Source: a virus
Length of the DNA stretch: 35,804 nucleotides
Strand: one strand, 5' to 3'
IMG/VR virus record: IMGVR_UViG_3300006737_000083
Coordinates: 1-35,804 of that record
Below the pieces are notes generated by a model that was not told the origin of the DNA, did not search any database, and saw only the letters and a program-made list of their open reading frames with translations. The translations under genes were made by a program, and so were the position numbers. Below are positions 5,921 to 12,590 of this stretch, in pieces (the first letter of the stretch is position 1; every line of letters starts with the position of its first letter).

Positions 5921-6064
5921 GTGGCTTATTTCACAATTACAGACGGCAACGGCACAGCGCACGAAGTCGACTTAACAACAAATGATCCTGCAATGATAGC
6001 TGAAGAGTTTAAAAAGTTTGAAGCAAAGCAGGAAGCAAACAACAAAGACCAGGAGGAGAAGTAA
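5921..6064 (+). CDS. Early small hypothetical protein (47 aa), GTG start
   Basis: I start this gene at GTG 5921 because AAAGGAG lies about 9 bases upstream, a good SD, whereas the same frame opened from ATG 5771 would overlap the preceding gene and lacks an SD. The product begins MAYFTITDGNGTAHEV, a probable beta-hairpin, and ends in a highly charged helix (EEFKKFEAKQEANNKDQEEK). It is acidic, soluble and without known motif. The next gene begins directly after the stop. Confidence 0.6.
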   Translation: MAYFTITDGNGTAHEVDLTTNDPAMIAEEFKKFEAKQEANNKDQEEK

Positions 6065-6271
6065 ATGTTACAGGTAAAAATGGAAACTATAGACGCTGCC
6101 TTCGCAGATGGTAACGAGGGCGCAGAGGCTGCCCGAATCCTGCGCAAGGTAGCCGACCAACTAGAGCAAGAGTCTAAATTGTCCGAGTCCTGCCGACCCC
6201 TAAAAGATTTAAACGGAGGTCGCACAATAGGGTACTTCAAGACCTGGACAGAGCAGAGGGAGGAGGCATAA
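6065..6271 (+). CDS. Early small hypothetical protein (68 aa)
   Basis: ATG at 6065, directly after the previous TAA, preceded by AGGAGGAG. The product is mostly helical and acidic (ARILRKVADQLEQESKLSES) and ends in a Gly/aromatic part (GGRTIGYFKTWTEQ). The stop overlaps the next ATG by one base (TAATG). No family is recognised. It contains the first copy of the AGTCCTG heptamer cluster. Confidence 0.6.
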   Translation: MLQVKMETIDAAFADGNEGAEAARILRKVADQLEQESKLSESCRPLKDLNGGRTIGYFKTWTEQREEA

Positions 6272-6435
6272 TGCACCAGGAATTAAAAGACCGTGAGTAT
6301 TACAACGGCTTTATTATGAACAAATCTTTTAGAGATTGGGTTAAGTCCTGCCCGAAGGAATACACCTGGCAAATGAACCAGGTTACAAAAGATCGAGGCA
6401 CTTACACATTCGTACTAGACGAGGGGGAAGAGTGA
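6271..6435 (+). CDS. Early small hypothetical protein (54 aa)
   Basis: ATG 6271 has one of the best SD sequences in the window (AGGGAGGAGG, about 5 bases ahead). The product (MHQELKDREYYNGFIMNKSF at its start) is rich in aromatic and charged residues, with TYTFVLDEGEE at the end, and is probably a small alpha/beta protein. Its TGA overlaps the GTG of the next gene. Function unknown; it belongs to the early string. Confidence 0.6.
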   Translation: MHQELKDREYYNGFIMNKSFRDWVKSCPKEYTWQMNQVTKDRGTYTFVLDEGEE

Positions 6436-6569
6436 ACAAGAAAGAATTAGACGAAAAGGAAGCGGCAATTAATGACCGCTTTCTTAAAGATCAATCTTAT
6501 AAAGCCTTCGAATATCTAATAGATATTGCAGCTGTTGACCTCGAAAGGGAGGACTTAAAAAACAAATGA
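6432..6569 (+). CDS. Early small acidic hypothetical protein (45 aa), GTG start
   Basis: GTG 6432 overlaps the preceding TGA (GTGA) and is preceded by GAGGGGGA. The product is helical and highly charged (MNKKELDEKEAAINDRFLKD at its start, ending DLEREDLKNK). No motif is recognised. It ends in ATGA, overlapping the next start, so it sits inside a chain of translationally coupled mini-genes. Confidence 0.5.
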   Translation: MNKKELDEKEAAINDRFLKDQSYKAFEYLIDIAAVDLEREDLKNK

Positions 6570-6730
6570 TTAAACACTACATAATAAATAAAAAACTTAT
6601 CCCCGATCTATTGGACTATGGGTGGATAGTTATGAAACAGTCCTGGACTGATTGCCCTCCCTTGACACAAGAAAGAATACAAGAGAACAAAGAACTAGGA
6701 ATAGATGAGGTGCAAATTGAAATACCTTAA
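6566..6730 (+). CDS. Early small hypothetical protein (54 aa)
   Basis: ATG 6566 overlaps the preceding TGA by ATGA; a GGGAGG lies further upstream than usual, so coupling may carry initiation. The product (MIKHYIINKKLIPDLLDYGW at its start) has a hydrophobic/basic N-terminus and an acidic C-terminus (QERIQENKELGIDEVQIEIP). There is no recognised domain. Its last 26 bases overlap the next gene in another frame. Confidence 0.5.
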   Translation: MIKHYIINKKLIPDLLDYGWIVMKQSWTDCPPLTQERIQENKELGIDEVQIEIP

Positions 6731-6908
6731 TTCAGAATCGGAGCAGTTCGCAGCTGCTCACGCCCTGGCCGAGGAATTACCCAGGGATCTAAGGGTAAAG
6801 CTTGCAGTCCTGCTCATAGCTGACGAACTCAGTCCTGCGGATGTTAAGGACATGGCTCTCAAGCTGCTGAACTTATACAATCAGTTAGTCTTGGAACAAA
6901 AAGTATGA
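6705..6908 (+). CDS. Early small helical hypothetical protein (67 aa)
   Basis: ATG 6705 has AGGA 5 bases ahead (TAGGAATAG), supporting this start although it overlaps the previous gene by 26 bases. The product is almost entirely helical and leucine/alanine-rich (EQFAAAHALAEELPRDLRVK, VLLIADELSPADVKDMALK), possibly an oligomeric helical bundle. No family is recognised. Its stop overlaps the next ATG (ATGA). It holds two copies of the AGTCCTG heptamer in two different frames. Confidence 0.55.
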   Translation: MRCKLKYLNSESEQFAAAHALAEELPRDLRVKLAVLLIADELSPADVKDMALKLLNLYNQLVLEQKV

Positions 6909-7090
6909 AGTCCTATCAAATCATTTACAACCATGTAGATATTGAACACCCTAGCAGTCCTGTTGTGGCCTCTAGGGTTATCTTTGCGCCTGATATTACC
7001 GAGGCTCTCAAGAAATTCCTGCACGAATGGAACGGAGCATACGATGAGATCAAAGAAATTAAACTTTACAAGCCAACTAAAAAGAAATGA
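6905..7090 (+). CDS. Early small hypothetical protein (61 aa)
   Basis: ATG 6905 overlaps the preceding TGA by 4 bases. The product begins MKSYQIIYNHVDIEHPSSPV and continues VIFAPDITEALKKFLHEWN with a basic tail (KLYKPTKKK), consistent with a small beta-alpha-beta fold. I recognise no family. It ends in ATGA, overlapping the next gene, so it is part of the coupled early string. Confidence 0.55.
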   Translation: MKSYQIIYNHVDIEHPSSPVVASRVIFAPDITEALKKFLHEWNGAYDEIKEIKLYKPTKKK

Positions 7091-7413
7091 CAATCAACAC
7101 CGACCAGCAAATTTATTTACTTGCAGAAAAGAAACCTAACAGAGCGCACGCCAACAGTAACGGCCACGTTCTTTATTATTATTCTCAGTCAAACACCTGG
7201 ATAGGCTCTAGTTACACCTTCAATCCAGAGGGTGCAACTCATTGGATGATGCTACCCGACAGTCCTGCGCCAACTAAACCACCAGAAGAGTTACAAGATG
7301 AGGCGTTTAACGCCTGGTTGAAGGAAAAGTATGTGGATGTAGTCGTTAGAACTGCTATGTATCCAACACTTAAAGAAGTATTTTTATTAGGAGTCAAACA
7401 TGGAAGCAACTAA
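7087..7413 (+). CDS. Early protein with DUF551-like WMxLP motif (108 aa)
   Basis: ATG 7087 overlaps the preceding stop (ATGA). The central part, aromatic-rich (VLYYYSQSNTWIG) and closing with GATHWMMLPDSPAP, is like DUF551 proteins, whose signature is a Trp-containing 'THWMPLP.PP' end; function unknown. The C-terminal 45 residues are an extra helical extension (EELQDEAFNAWLKEKYVD). The family call is from motif memory. The gene overlaps the next by 14 bases. Confidence 0.6.
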   Translation: MTINTDQQIYLLAEKKPNRAHANSNGHVLYYYSQSNTWIGSSYTFNPEGATHWMMLPDSPAPTKPPEELQDEAFNAWLKEKYVDVVVRTAMYPTLKEVFLLGVKHGSN

Positions 7414-7597
7414 ACCAAAAGGAGAAAAGGTACAGGCAACACTTAGCTCCGAGACTTTTCGCAGAGTCAAGGCACTAGCTAAAGCTAAGAATATATCTGA
7501 TAGTGAGGTTATGAATTACATAGCGCAGTCCTGGATGGTCGATAACTTTGATAAAGAGTATGGATTTTGGAAGAAGAAAATACAAGAACAGAGTTAG
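7400..7597 (+). CDS. Ribbon-helix-helix-like small DNA-binding protein (65 aa)
   Basis: ATG 7400 is preceded by TAGGAGTC. Residues about 10-46 (KVQATLSSETFRRVKALAK followed by NISDSEVMNYIAQSWM) match the beta-strand, helix, helix pattern of Arc/MetJ/CopG-type repressors: a short polar strand, then two amphipathic helices with hydrophobic spacing. A basic tail follows (WKKKIQ). Such proteins dimerise and bind operators. Sitting just before the RNA polymerase gene, it is a candidate regulator of the early region, perhaps acting at the repeats in 4702-4880; this is inference. The gene overlaps the TTG-start version of the RNA polymerase by 31 bases. Confidence 0.6.
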   Translation: MEATKPKGEKVQATLSSETFRRVKALAKAKNISDSEVMNYIAQSWMVDNFDKEYGFWKKKIQEQS

Positions 7598-9948
7598 ACC
7601 AGGAGGAACTGGAAAGGGAGATGCTTACTCTAGGCTGCGATAGAGTTAGACTCCTGGGTAATCGACAAAAGAAAAACAAGATGGAGTCTCTCTCTAAATG
7701 GGGTGAGGCTCTATCTGCACATGGATGTAATGAAATAGTCCTGCACTTACGAGCTATCCGTAAAAAGATAGAGAAGGGAGTAGCTGGTAAGAACTTTGCT
7801 AGTCTTATGCCCTTAACTTTTCTTCCTGCTCAACAAGTAGCTGCTTGCGGAGTGCGTACAGTAGTGGACAGTCTTAGTGCTAATCCAACTTTGCACTCTG
7901 TTGCTACAGATATAGCTGATAAATTATGGATAGAAACCATGCTCGATAGAGCAAGCCTCCTAGAATTGAAAAACTTTAGGCGTGGTAGAAGTAGAAAAGC
8001 ACACAAGATGGCTTACATCAGGAGGATGGAAGCGACAGAGAACTGGCAACCCAAAGAAAGGATGGCATCAGGAGTCCTACTCATCGAACTGATAGAAAAA
8101 TATACAGGCTTGATAAAGATAGAGCTAGATACTGTAGTTAGACCACCGAGAAGAGTAGTCCTGCCGACTGAACAATGCCTTGAATGGGTAAGCAATGTAA
8201 AAGAACAGCAAGAATTGATGACTCCTAACTGGTTGCCTATGTATATTCCTCCTCGACCCTGGACTAGCACCCTCGATGGAGGTTACAGAAACAAAAACCT
8301 ACCGCTAACTCTTATGAAGAGTAACTCTGAGCTAGTAGCACAAAGAACTACAGGTAAAGAACAGTTTATACAGGCAGCAAACATCCATCAATCAGTACCC
8401 TGGATGGTTAACAGTTGGATGTTGGAGCAAGTCACCCACGCATACGAAAGAAACATAGAAGTTGGTTGCTTACTGCCGAGAGAGGGGTGGCCTGTAGATC
8501 CATACCCCAAGCATTTACCAGAAGATCACCCTGGTATAACCAAGTGGAGGTATAAAGCTAGAGCTATACACGAAAAGAACGACAAGACCAGGGGTGGAAG
8601 GATCGCCCAGGCTAAAACATTATGGGTAGCACAGAAATTTAGAGAAGAGAAAGAGATATATTTTCCTATGAGCCTAGACTTCAGAGGCAGATACTACTAC
8701 CGACCTCCTTACCTCAACCCTCAAGGTAATGATGTATCAAGGTCGCTATTATTATTTGCTAACGGCACTAAGATAGATAGTCCAGAGGCAGAGAACTGGT
8801 TACGCATACATGGTGCTAACTTATATGGATTAGGTAAGGCAGATTGGCAGACCAGAATAGATTGGACTAAAGAAAAGCTTAGATATATCTTAGATGCTGG
8901 TAAAGATCCCTGGATTAATGCAGAATTTTGGATGAGAGCAGATAAACCCTGGTCATTCTTAGCATTTTGTCGCTCCTTCTATCTATACAGGACAATTCCA
9001 GATTACAAATGCAATTTACCTGTGATGTTGGACTGCACTTGTTCTGGAATACAGCATTATGCCTCCCTTTTAAGGTCAAAAGAGATGGGATTGCTTGTTA
9101 ATCTTGAGAATGATGAGACACCAAGAGATATATATGCAGAAGTAATCAATAAAGTTAACAATAAACTACGCAAAAGTGACGATCATCGGGCTAAGAAGTG
9201 GTTAATGCTGCAACCTGATAGGTCACTAGCCAAGCCTTGCGTTATGACTACCCCTTACTCTGCTACAAATACAGCATTTTATTATTTTGCATACGATTGG
9301 GCTACAAAAAGAGCAAGAGATTTATTTGGTCACGGCAGCTGGACTACAAATAAAGGATCAATGTCGACTATGCACTACATGGCACGCATATTACATACAG
9401 AAGCAACGTCATTAATAGAGCCAGCAGTCGAAGCAATGAAGTGGTTTAAGTTTATAGGTAAGGTAGCAGGAAAGAATGACGTAGCACTTGAATGGGTCAC
9501 TCCTTCGGGGTTGTTAGTGCATCAGGAGTACAGCGACACAAAGTTATCGAGGATAAGACTTAAGTATTTATCAGATATTTATTTAGATATACGAACACAA
9601 GTAGATAAACCTGGCCTAGATAGCAAGAGAATGAGTTATGCTTTATCTGCAAACGTACTTCATAGTTTTGATAGCAGTCACATGGCAGCTACAACTGTGG
9701 ATTCAATGAAATACATACAAAATATAGGAGGAGTACACGACTGCTTTACCACCACTCCAGCAGAAATGTCACAGCTAAGAGATTCAGTAAGAAAAACTTT
9801 TGCAGATATGTATGCACATGATTGGTTGTCAGATATAAAAGTAAAGCTAACATCACAAATACCAGGCACTAAGGGTATGCCTAGTGAGCCACAGCACGGA
9901 ACTCTCGACCCTAACATCACACGTCATTCAAATTATTTCATCACATGA
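7567..9948 (+). CDS. rpo: Single-subunit T7-type DNA-directed RNA polymerase
   Basis: 793 residues if started at TTG 7567, shorter than T7 gp1 (883). It would transcribe replication and structural genes from phage promoters. Catalytic motifs are intact: motif A LDCTCSGIQHY with D489 (T7 D537), motif B RSLAKPCVMTTPYS with K556 and Y564 (T7 K631, Y639), and motif C VHDCF with D725 (T7 D812). T7 has G640 after the motif B tyrosine; here it is Ser. The start is uncertain: TTG 7567 has AAAGAG about 8 bases ahead, while ATG 7621 has AGGAGG at 7601-7606, 14 bases away. The gene overlaps the RHH-like gene upstream and the SSB gene downstream (ATGA). Confidence 0.97.
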   Translation: MEEENTRTELDQEELEREMLTLGCDRVRLLGNRQKKNKMESLSKWGEALSAHGCNEIVLHLRAIRKKIEKGVAGKNFASLMPLTFLPAQQVAACGVRTVVDSLSANPTLHSVATDIADKLWIETMLDRASLLELKNFRRGRSRKAHKMAYIRRMEATENWQPKERMASGVLLIELIEKYTGLIKIELDTVVRPPRRVVLPTEQCLEWVSNVKEQQELMTPNWLPMYIPPRPWTSTLDGGYRNKNLPLTLMKSNSELVAQRTTGKEQFIQAANIHQSVPWMVNSWMLEQVTHAYERNIEVGCLLPREGWPVDPYPKHLPEDHPGITKWRYKARAIHEKNDKTRGGRIAQAKTLWVAQKFREEKEIYFPMSLDFRGRYYYRPPYLNPQGNDVSRSLLLFANGTKIDSPEAENWLRIHGANLYGLGKADWQTRIDWTKEKLRYILDAGKDPWINAEFWMRADKPWSFLAFCRSFYLYRTIPDYKCNLPVMLDCTCSGIQHYASLLRSKEMGLLVNLENDETPRDIYAEVINKVNNKLRKSDDHRAKKWLMLQPDRSLAKPCVMTTPYSATNTAFYYFAYDWATKRARDLFGHGSWTTNKGSMSTMHYMARILHTEATSLIEPAVEAMKWFKFIGKVAGKNDVALEWVTPSGLLVHQEYSDTKLSRIRLKYLSDIYLDIRTQVDKPGLDSKRMSYALSANVLHSFDSSHMAATTVDSMKYIQNIGGVHDCFTTTPAEMSQLRDSVRKTFADMYAHDWLSDIKVKLTSQIPGTKGMPSEPQHGTLDPNITRHSNYFIT
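8878..8895. repeat. Second copy of the 18-base control-region repeat
   Basis: CTTAGATATATCTTAGAT here is identical to 4704-4721 in the divergent control region. It lies within the RNA polymerase coding sequence (residues LRYILD), so it may be a coincidence of AT-rich sequence or a second binding site. Confidence 0.5.
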
Positions 9949-10559
9949 CTACTAAAAGAAAAACATTAATCACAAAGACACCAGTTTGTAGATTCCAATA
10001 CACCTGGGTAGTAGAGGCAGACACTAAGTATGAACCAATGTGGAAGGTTACTTGCCTCATACCTATGGATAAAGCACTTGACTTAGAGAAAGAGCTAGAA
10101 GGCTTCCTCGAAGAGCATAAGCAAGAGGTTAAATCTGCTGATCCAGATAAGAAATTTAAGTTAGCTAACAAGCCCTGGAGCTATGAAAAGATAGACGATG
10201 GAGAAGGAGAACAGGATTACTTTGTTGTAAAAACTAAGATGCCAACAGGAGGTATTAATAGAACTACAGGAGAGCAATGGCACATGACACCACCTGTATT
10301 ATTTAATGCAGATAACCAGCTGATGACAGAAGATGAGAAACAGAAGGTTAACAAGTGTGGTCAAGGTACACTAGGACAAGTCAACTTACGCTGCCAGGGT
10401 TACTCTGGTAATTTTGGAGTGGGTGTAAAGATACAACCACAAGCAGTAAAGATACACAAACACGTTGAGTATGTTAAATCAGCCCAGGACTTCGGCTTCG
10501 ATGCGCCAAGCAAAGCAGTCATACCACTCGAAGCGGACTTCGACTCAAACGAGTTCTAG
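9945..10559 (+). CDS. ssb: Single-stranded DNA-binding protein (T7 gp2.5-like)
   Basis: 204 residues (T7 gp2.5 has 232). The protein coats ssDNA at the fork and coordinates helicase and polymerase. It has an OB-fold-type core with aromatic/basic strands (VCRFQYTWVVEADTKYEP, KPWSYEKIDDGEGEQDYFVV) and a C-terminal acidic tail ending in Phe (EADFDSNEF), the family's protein-docking feature. The tail is short with few acidic residues compared with T7. The gene sits between RNA polymerase and endonuclease I as in T7 (1, 2.5, 3), starting by ATGA overlap with the polymerase stop. Assignment is by order, tail and general pattern. Confidence 0.88.
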   Translation: MTTKRKTLITKTPVCRFQYTWVVEADTKYEPMWKVTCLIPMDKALDLEKELEGFLEEHKQEVKSADPDKKFKLANKPWSYEKIDDGEGEQDYFVVKTKMPTGGINRTTGEQWHMTPPVLFNADNQLMTEDEKQKVNKCGQGTLGQVNLRCQGYSGNFGVGVKIQPQAVKIHKHVEYVKSAQDFGFDAPSKAVIPLEADFDSNEF

Positions 10560-10923
10560 ATACAGAAGTAAATTCGAGGCAACTGTTGCCAAGAACCTTG
10601 ATGACAACAAAATTAAATTCTCCTATGAAACCCTCAACATTGATTACATCCTCAATAGCAGTTACTGCCCTGACATCATCTTCGATAATGGGATTATATG
10701 CGAAATTAAAGGCGTACTCGATAAGGAAACAAGGAGAAAACATCTTGCGGTCAAGGCGCAACATCCCGAATTAGATATACGTTTTGTATTTCAGAACAGT
10801 AAGAACAAACTAACTAAAGCTAAAGGAAGTCTGACTTACGCCAAGTGGTGTGATAGGCACGGCTTCCTATACGCTGACAAAATTATCCCACCAGAATGGT
10901 ATGACAACCCAGGAAAAAATTGA
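10501..10923 (+). CDS. Endonuclease I, Holliday-junction resolvase (T7 gp3-like)
   Basis: 140 residues from ATG 10501; TTG 10465 or ATG 10471 would give up to 152. I prefer 10501 because it leaves about 20 residues before the conserved YRSKFE, as in T7 gp3 (149 aa). The nuclease motif is complete: YRSKFE (T7 E20), FSYE (E35 region), YCPDI (D55), EIKG (E65, K67), then HPELDIRFVFQNS and PPEWYDNP as in T7. It cleaves branched DNA so that concatemers can be packaged, and in T7 it also degrades host DNA into nucleotides. It overlaps the ssb gene by 59 bases. Confidence 0.95.
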   Translation: MRQAKQSYHSKRTSTQTSSRYRSKFEATVAKNLDDNKIKFSYETLNIDYILNSSYCPDIIFDNGIICEIKGVLDKETRRKHLAVKAQHPELDIRFVFQNSKNKLTKAKGSLTYAKWCDRHGFLYADKIIPPEWYDNPGKN

Positions 10924-10987
10924 ACAGGCAAAGAAAAGGATAAAAGAATTAGAACGACTTATTGCTTATTGGTCTAATGGTAAGTAA
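10901..10987 (+). CDS. Possible 28-residue leader peptide before the primase-helicase
   Basis: ATG 10901 opens 29 codons to TAA 10985-10987 inside the junction of the endonuclease and primase-helicase genes. The product is a charged helix (QEKIEQAKKRIKELERL) ending in IAYWSNGK. There is no clear SD, but the frame bridges both neighbours and could couple translation into the helicase gene, whose own starts lack an SD. Low certainty. Confidence 0.3.
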   Translation: MTTQEKIEQAKKRIKELERLIAYWSNGK

Positions 10988-12590
10988 GTACATAAGCAAA
11001 GAACCTTGCCCTGAGTGTCAGTCAAAAGATAACGTAGCTGTCTATGACGATGGACATAAGTATTGTTTTGGCTGCGGTTGGCAGTTCCAACCACCTAAAG
11101 ATAAACCTATTAAGTTTGAGAAACCATTTAAGATGAAGGTCACACCTCTACTTCCATTCGTTACACCAAAGGAATTACCTAAACGTGGAATCACCAAAGA
11201 GACTTGCGAACTATATGACTATGGGTATGCAGAATTTAACAACCAGGTAGTCCAGGTTGCTACATACCACGACAAGATAGGCAAACCTGTTGCACAGCAT
11301 CTTCGATACAAAGATAAAAGATTCGGATGGGTCGGAGACACTAGCAATATGCAACTTTGGGGTCAAAAAATTTGGAGACAAAACCACGGAACTGAAACCA
11401 ATATCTTTGCTGTAATCACAGAAGGGGAAGTTGATTGCCTTACAATCAGCCAAATTCAAGGCAATCGTTTTCCTGTAGTTAGTTTGCCAAATGGTTGTCA
11501 ATCGGCTAATAAGTACATAGCCGCAAACTTAGAATGGTTATCACAATTCAATCGTATTGTTATTTGTTTCGATAGTGACCAGCCTGGCATGGCTGCTGCC
11601 GAGAAAGCAGTTGAAATCTTACCTCCTGGAAAGGCAGCTATATGTAGATTGCCAAGAAAGGATGCTAACGAAATGCTCCTCGCAGGAGAAGGGGAAGAAC
11701 TTAAGGATCTCTTATGGAAAGCAATCCCTGCTAGACCAGATGGAATACATAACGCCTATGATTTATGGGAACAACTAATAAAGAAAGACGAGACAGGCGT
11801 ATGTAGTTATCCATATCCAATACTTAATAAGATGTGCCAGGGGTTTCGTAAGCAAGCACTCGTAACTATCTGCGCAGGAACAGGATCGGGGAAGAGTTTA
11901 CTCTGTCGAGAATTTGCTTATCACTTCCTAAATAATGGATTAAAGGTTGGTTGGATTGGATTAGAAGAGAGCAGTAAGAGAAGTATGCAAGGCATATTGT
12001 CTGTTGCATTAAACAAACCATTGCATCTTAACCAAGAAGAAGTAGATGAAAAGGAATTACGCCAGGCATTTGACTACTTGTTTGCTGGTAATAGGTTCTT
12101 ACTCCTGGAACATTTTGGCTCACTAGATCCAGATAGGTTATTAGAACAGATAACGTACATGGCAACAGGAGAGAACTGTGACGTTATCTTCCTCGACCAT
12201 ATTAGTATTGTCGTTAGCGGATTAACTGTTGGAGATGAGAGAAAACAAATTGACGTATGTGTTACCAAGTTAAGACAGGTAGTAGAGAAGACAGGGGTAG
12301 GTTTAGTTATGGTCAGTCACTTGCGCAGGACTGATGGTAAACCAGCTGAAGATGGAGGCGACATAAATCTAGCCAGCTTGAGAGGGAGTCAAAGCATAGC
12401 CCAGTTATCTGACCTCGTAATTTGTGGCATCAGATCACAGACTGACGAAGAGAAGAACAATGAACTACAGCTAAAAGTGTTAAAAAATAGACACACAGGT
12501 TGTCTAGGAATGGCAGATAAACTTACATATACAGAAGAGACAGGCAGACTTGCAGCTACAGCTGCGGATTTTTTTGGAGAAAAATTATGA
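10977..12590 (+). CDS. Primase-helicase (T7 gp4-like), full-length with zinc domain, no acidic tail
   Basis: 537 residues from ATG 10977 (TTG 10962 is also possible); T7 gp4A has 566. It unwinds DNA 5' to 3' and makes primers. An N-terminal zinc ribbon (C11, C14, C30, C33: CPEC and CFGC) is present, then TOPRIM motifs (ITEGEVDCLTI; CFDSDQPG), and a RecA-type helicase with Walker A GTGSGKS, Walker B VIFLDHISIVVSG and HLRR. The C-terminus stops at ETGRLAATAADFFGEKL; the acidic tail that in T7 gp4 (ending TDF) docks gp5 DNA polymerase is missing. The stop overlaps the exonuclease start by ATGA, leaving no room for a DNA polymerase gene, which T7 carries in this interval. Confidence 0.97.
   Translation: MVSKYISKEPCPECQSKDNVAVYDDGHKYCFGCGWQFQPPKDKPIKFEKPFKMKVTPLLPFVTPKELPKRGITKETCELYDYGYAEFNNQVVQVATYHDKIGKPVAQHLRYKDKRFGWVGDTSNMQLWGQKIWRQNHGTETNIFAVITEGEVDCLTISQIQGNRFPVVSLPNGCQSANKYIAANLEWLSQFNRIVICFDSDQPGMAAAEKAVEILPPGKAAICRLPRKDANEMLLAGEGEELKDLLWKAIPARPDGIHNAYDLWEQLIKKDETGVCSYPYPILNKMCQGFRKQALVTICAGTGSGKSLLCREFAYHFLNNGLKVGWIGLEESSKRSMQGILSVALNKPLHLNQEEVDEKELRQAFDYLFAGNRFLLLEHFGSLDPDRLLEQITYMATGENCDVIFLDHISIVVSGLTVGDERKQIDVCVTKLRQVVEKTGVGLVMVSHLRRTDGKPAEDGGDINLASLRGSQSIAQLSDLVICGIRSQTDEEKNNELQLKVLKNRHTGCLGMADKLTYTEETGRLAATAADFFGEKL

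Larger units (their letters stand above)
6186..8163 (+). repeat. Cluster of ten AGTCCTG heptamers on one strand
   Basis: AGTCCTG starts at 6186, 6344, 6639, 6806, 6831, 6956, 7261, 7527, 7737 and 8157. The reverse complement was not seen in this interval, nor AGTCCTG elsewhere in the window, by reading. The copies fall in all three codon frames, so a protein-level motif does not explain them. Confidence 0.65.

Noticed and set aside
5771-6064. Longer version (97 aa) of the early gene ending at 6064
   Set aside because: The upstream ATG overlaps the previous gene, lacks an SD and runs through the hairpin gap; the GTG at 5921 has AAAGGAG at good spacing.
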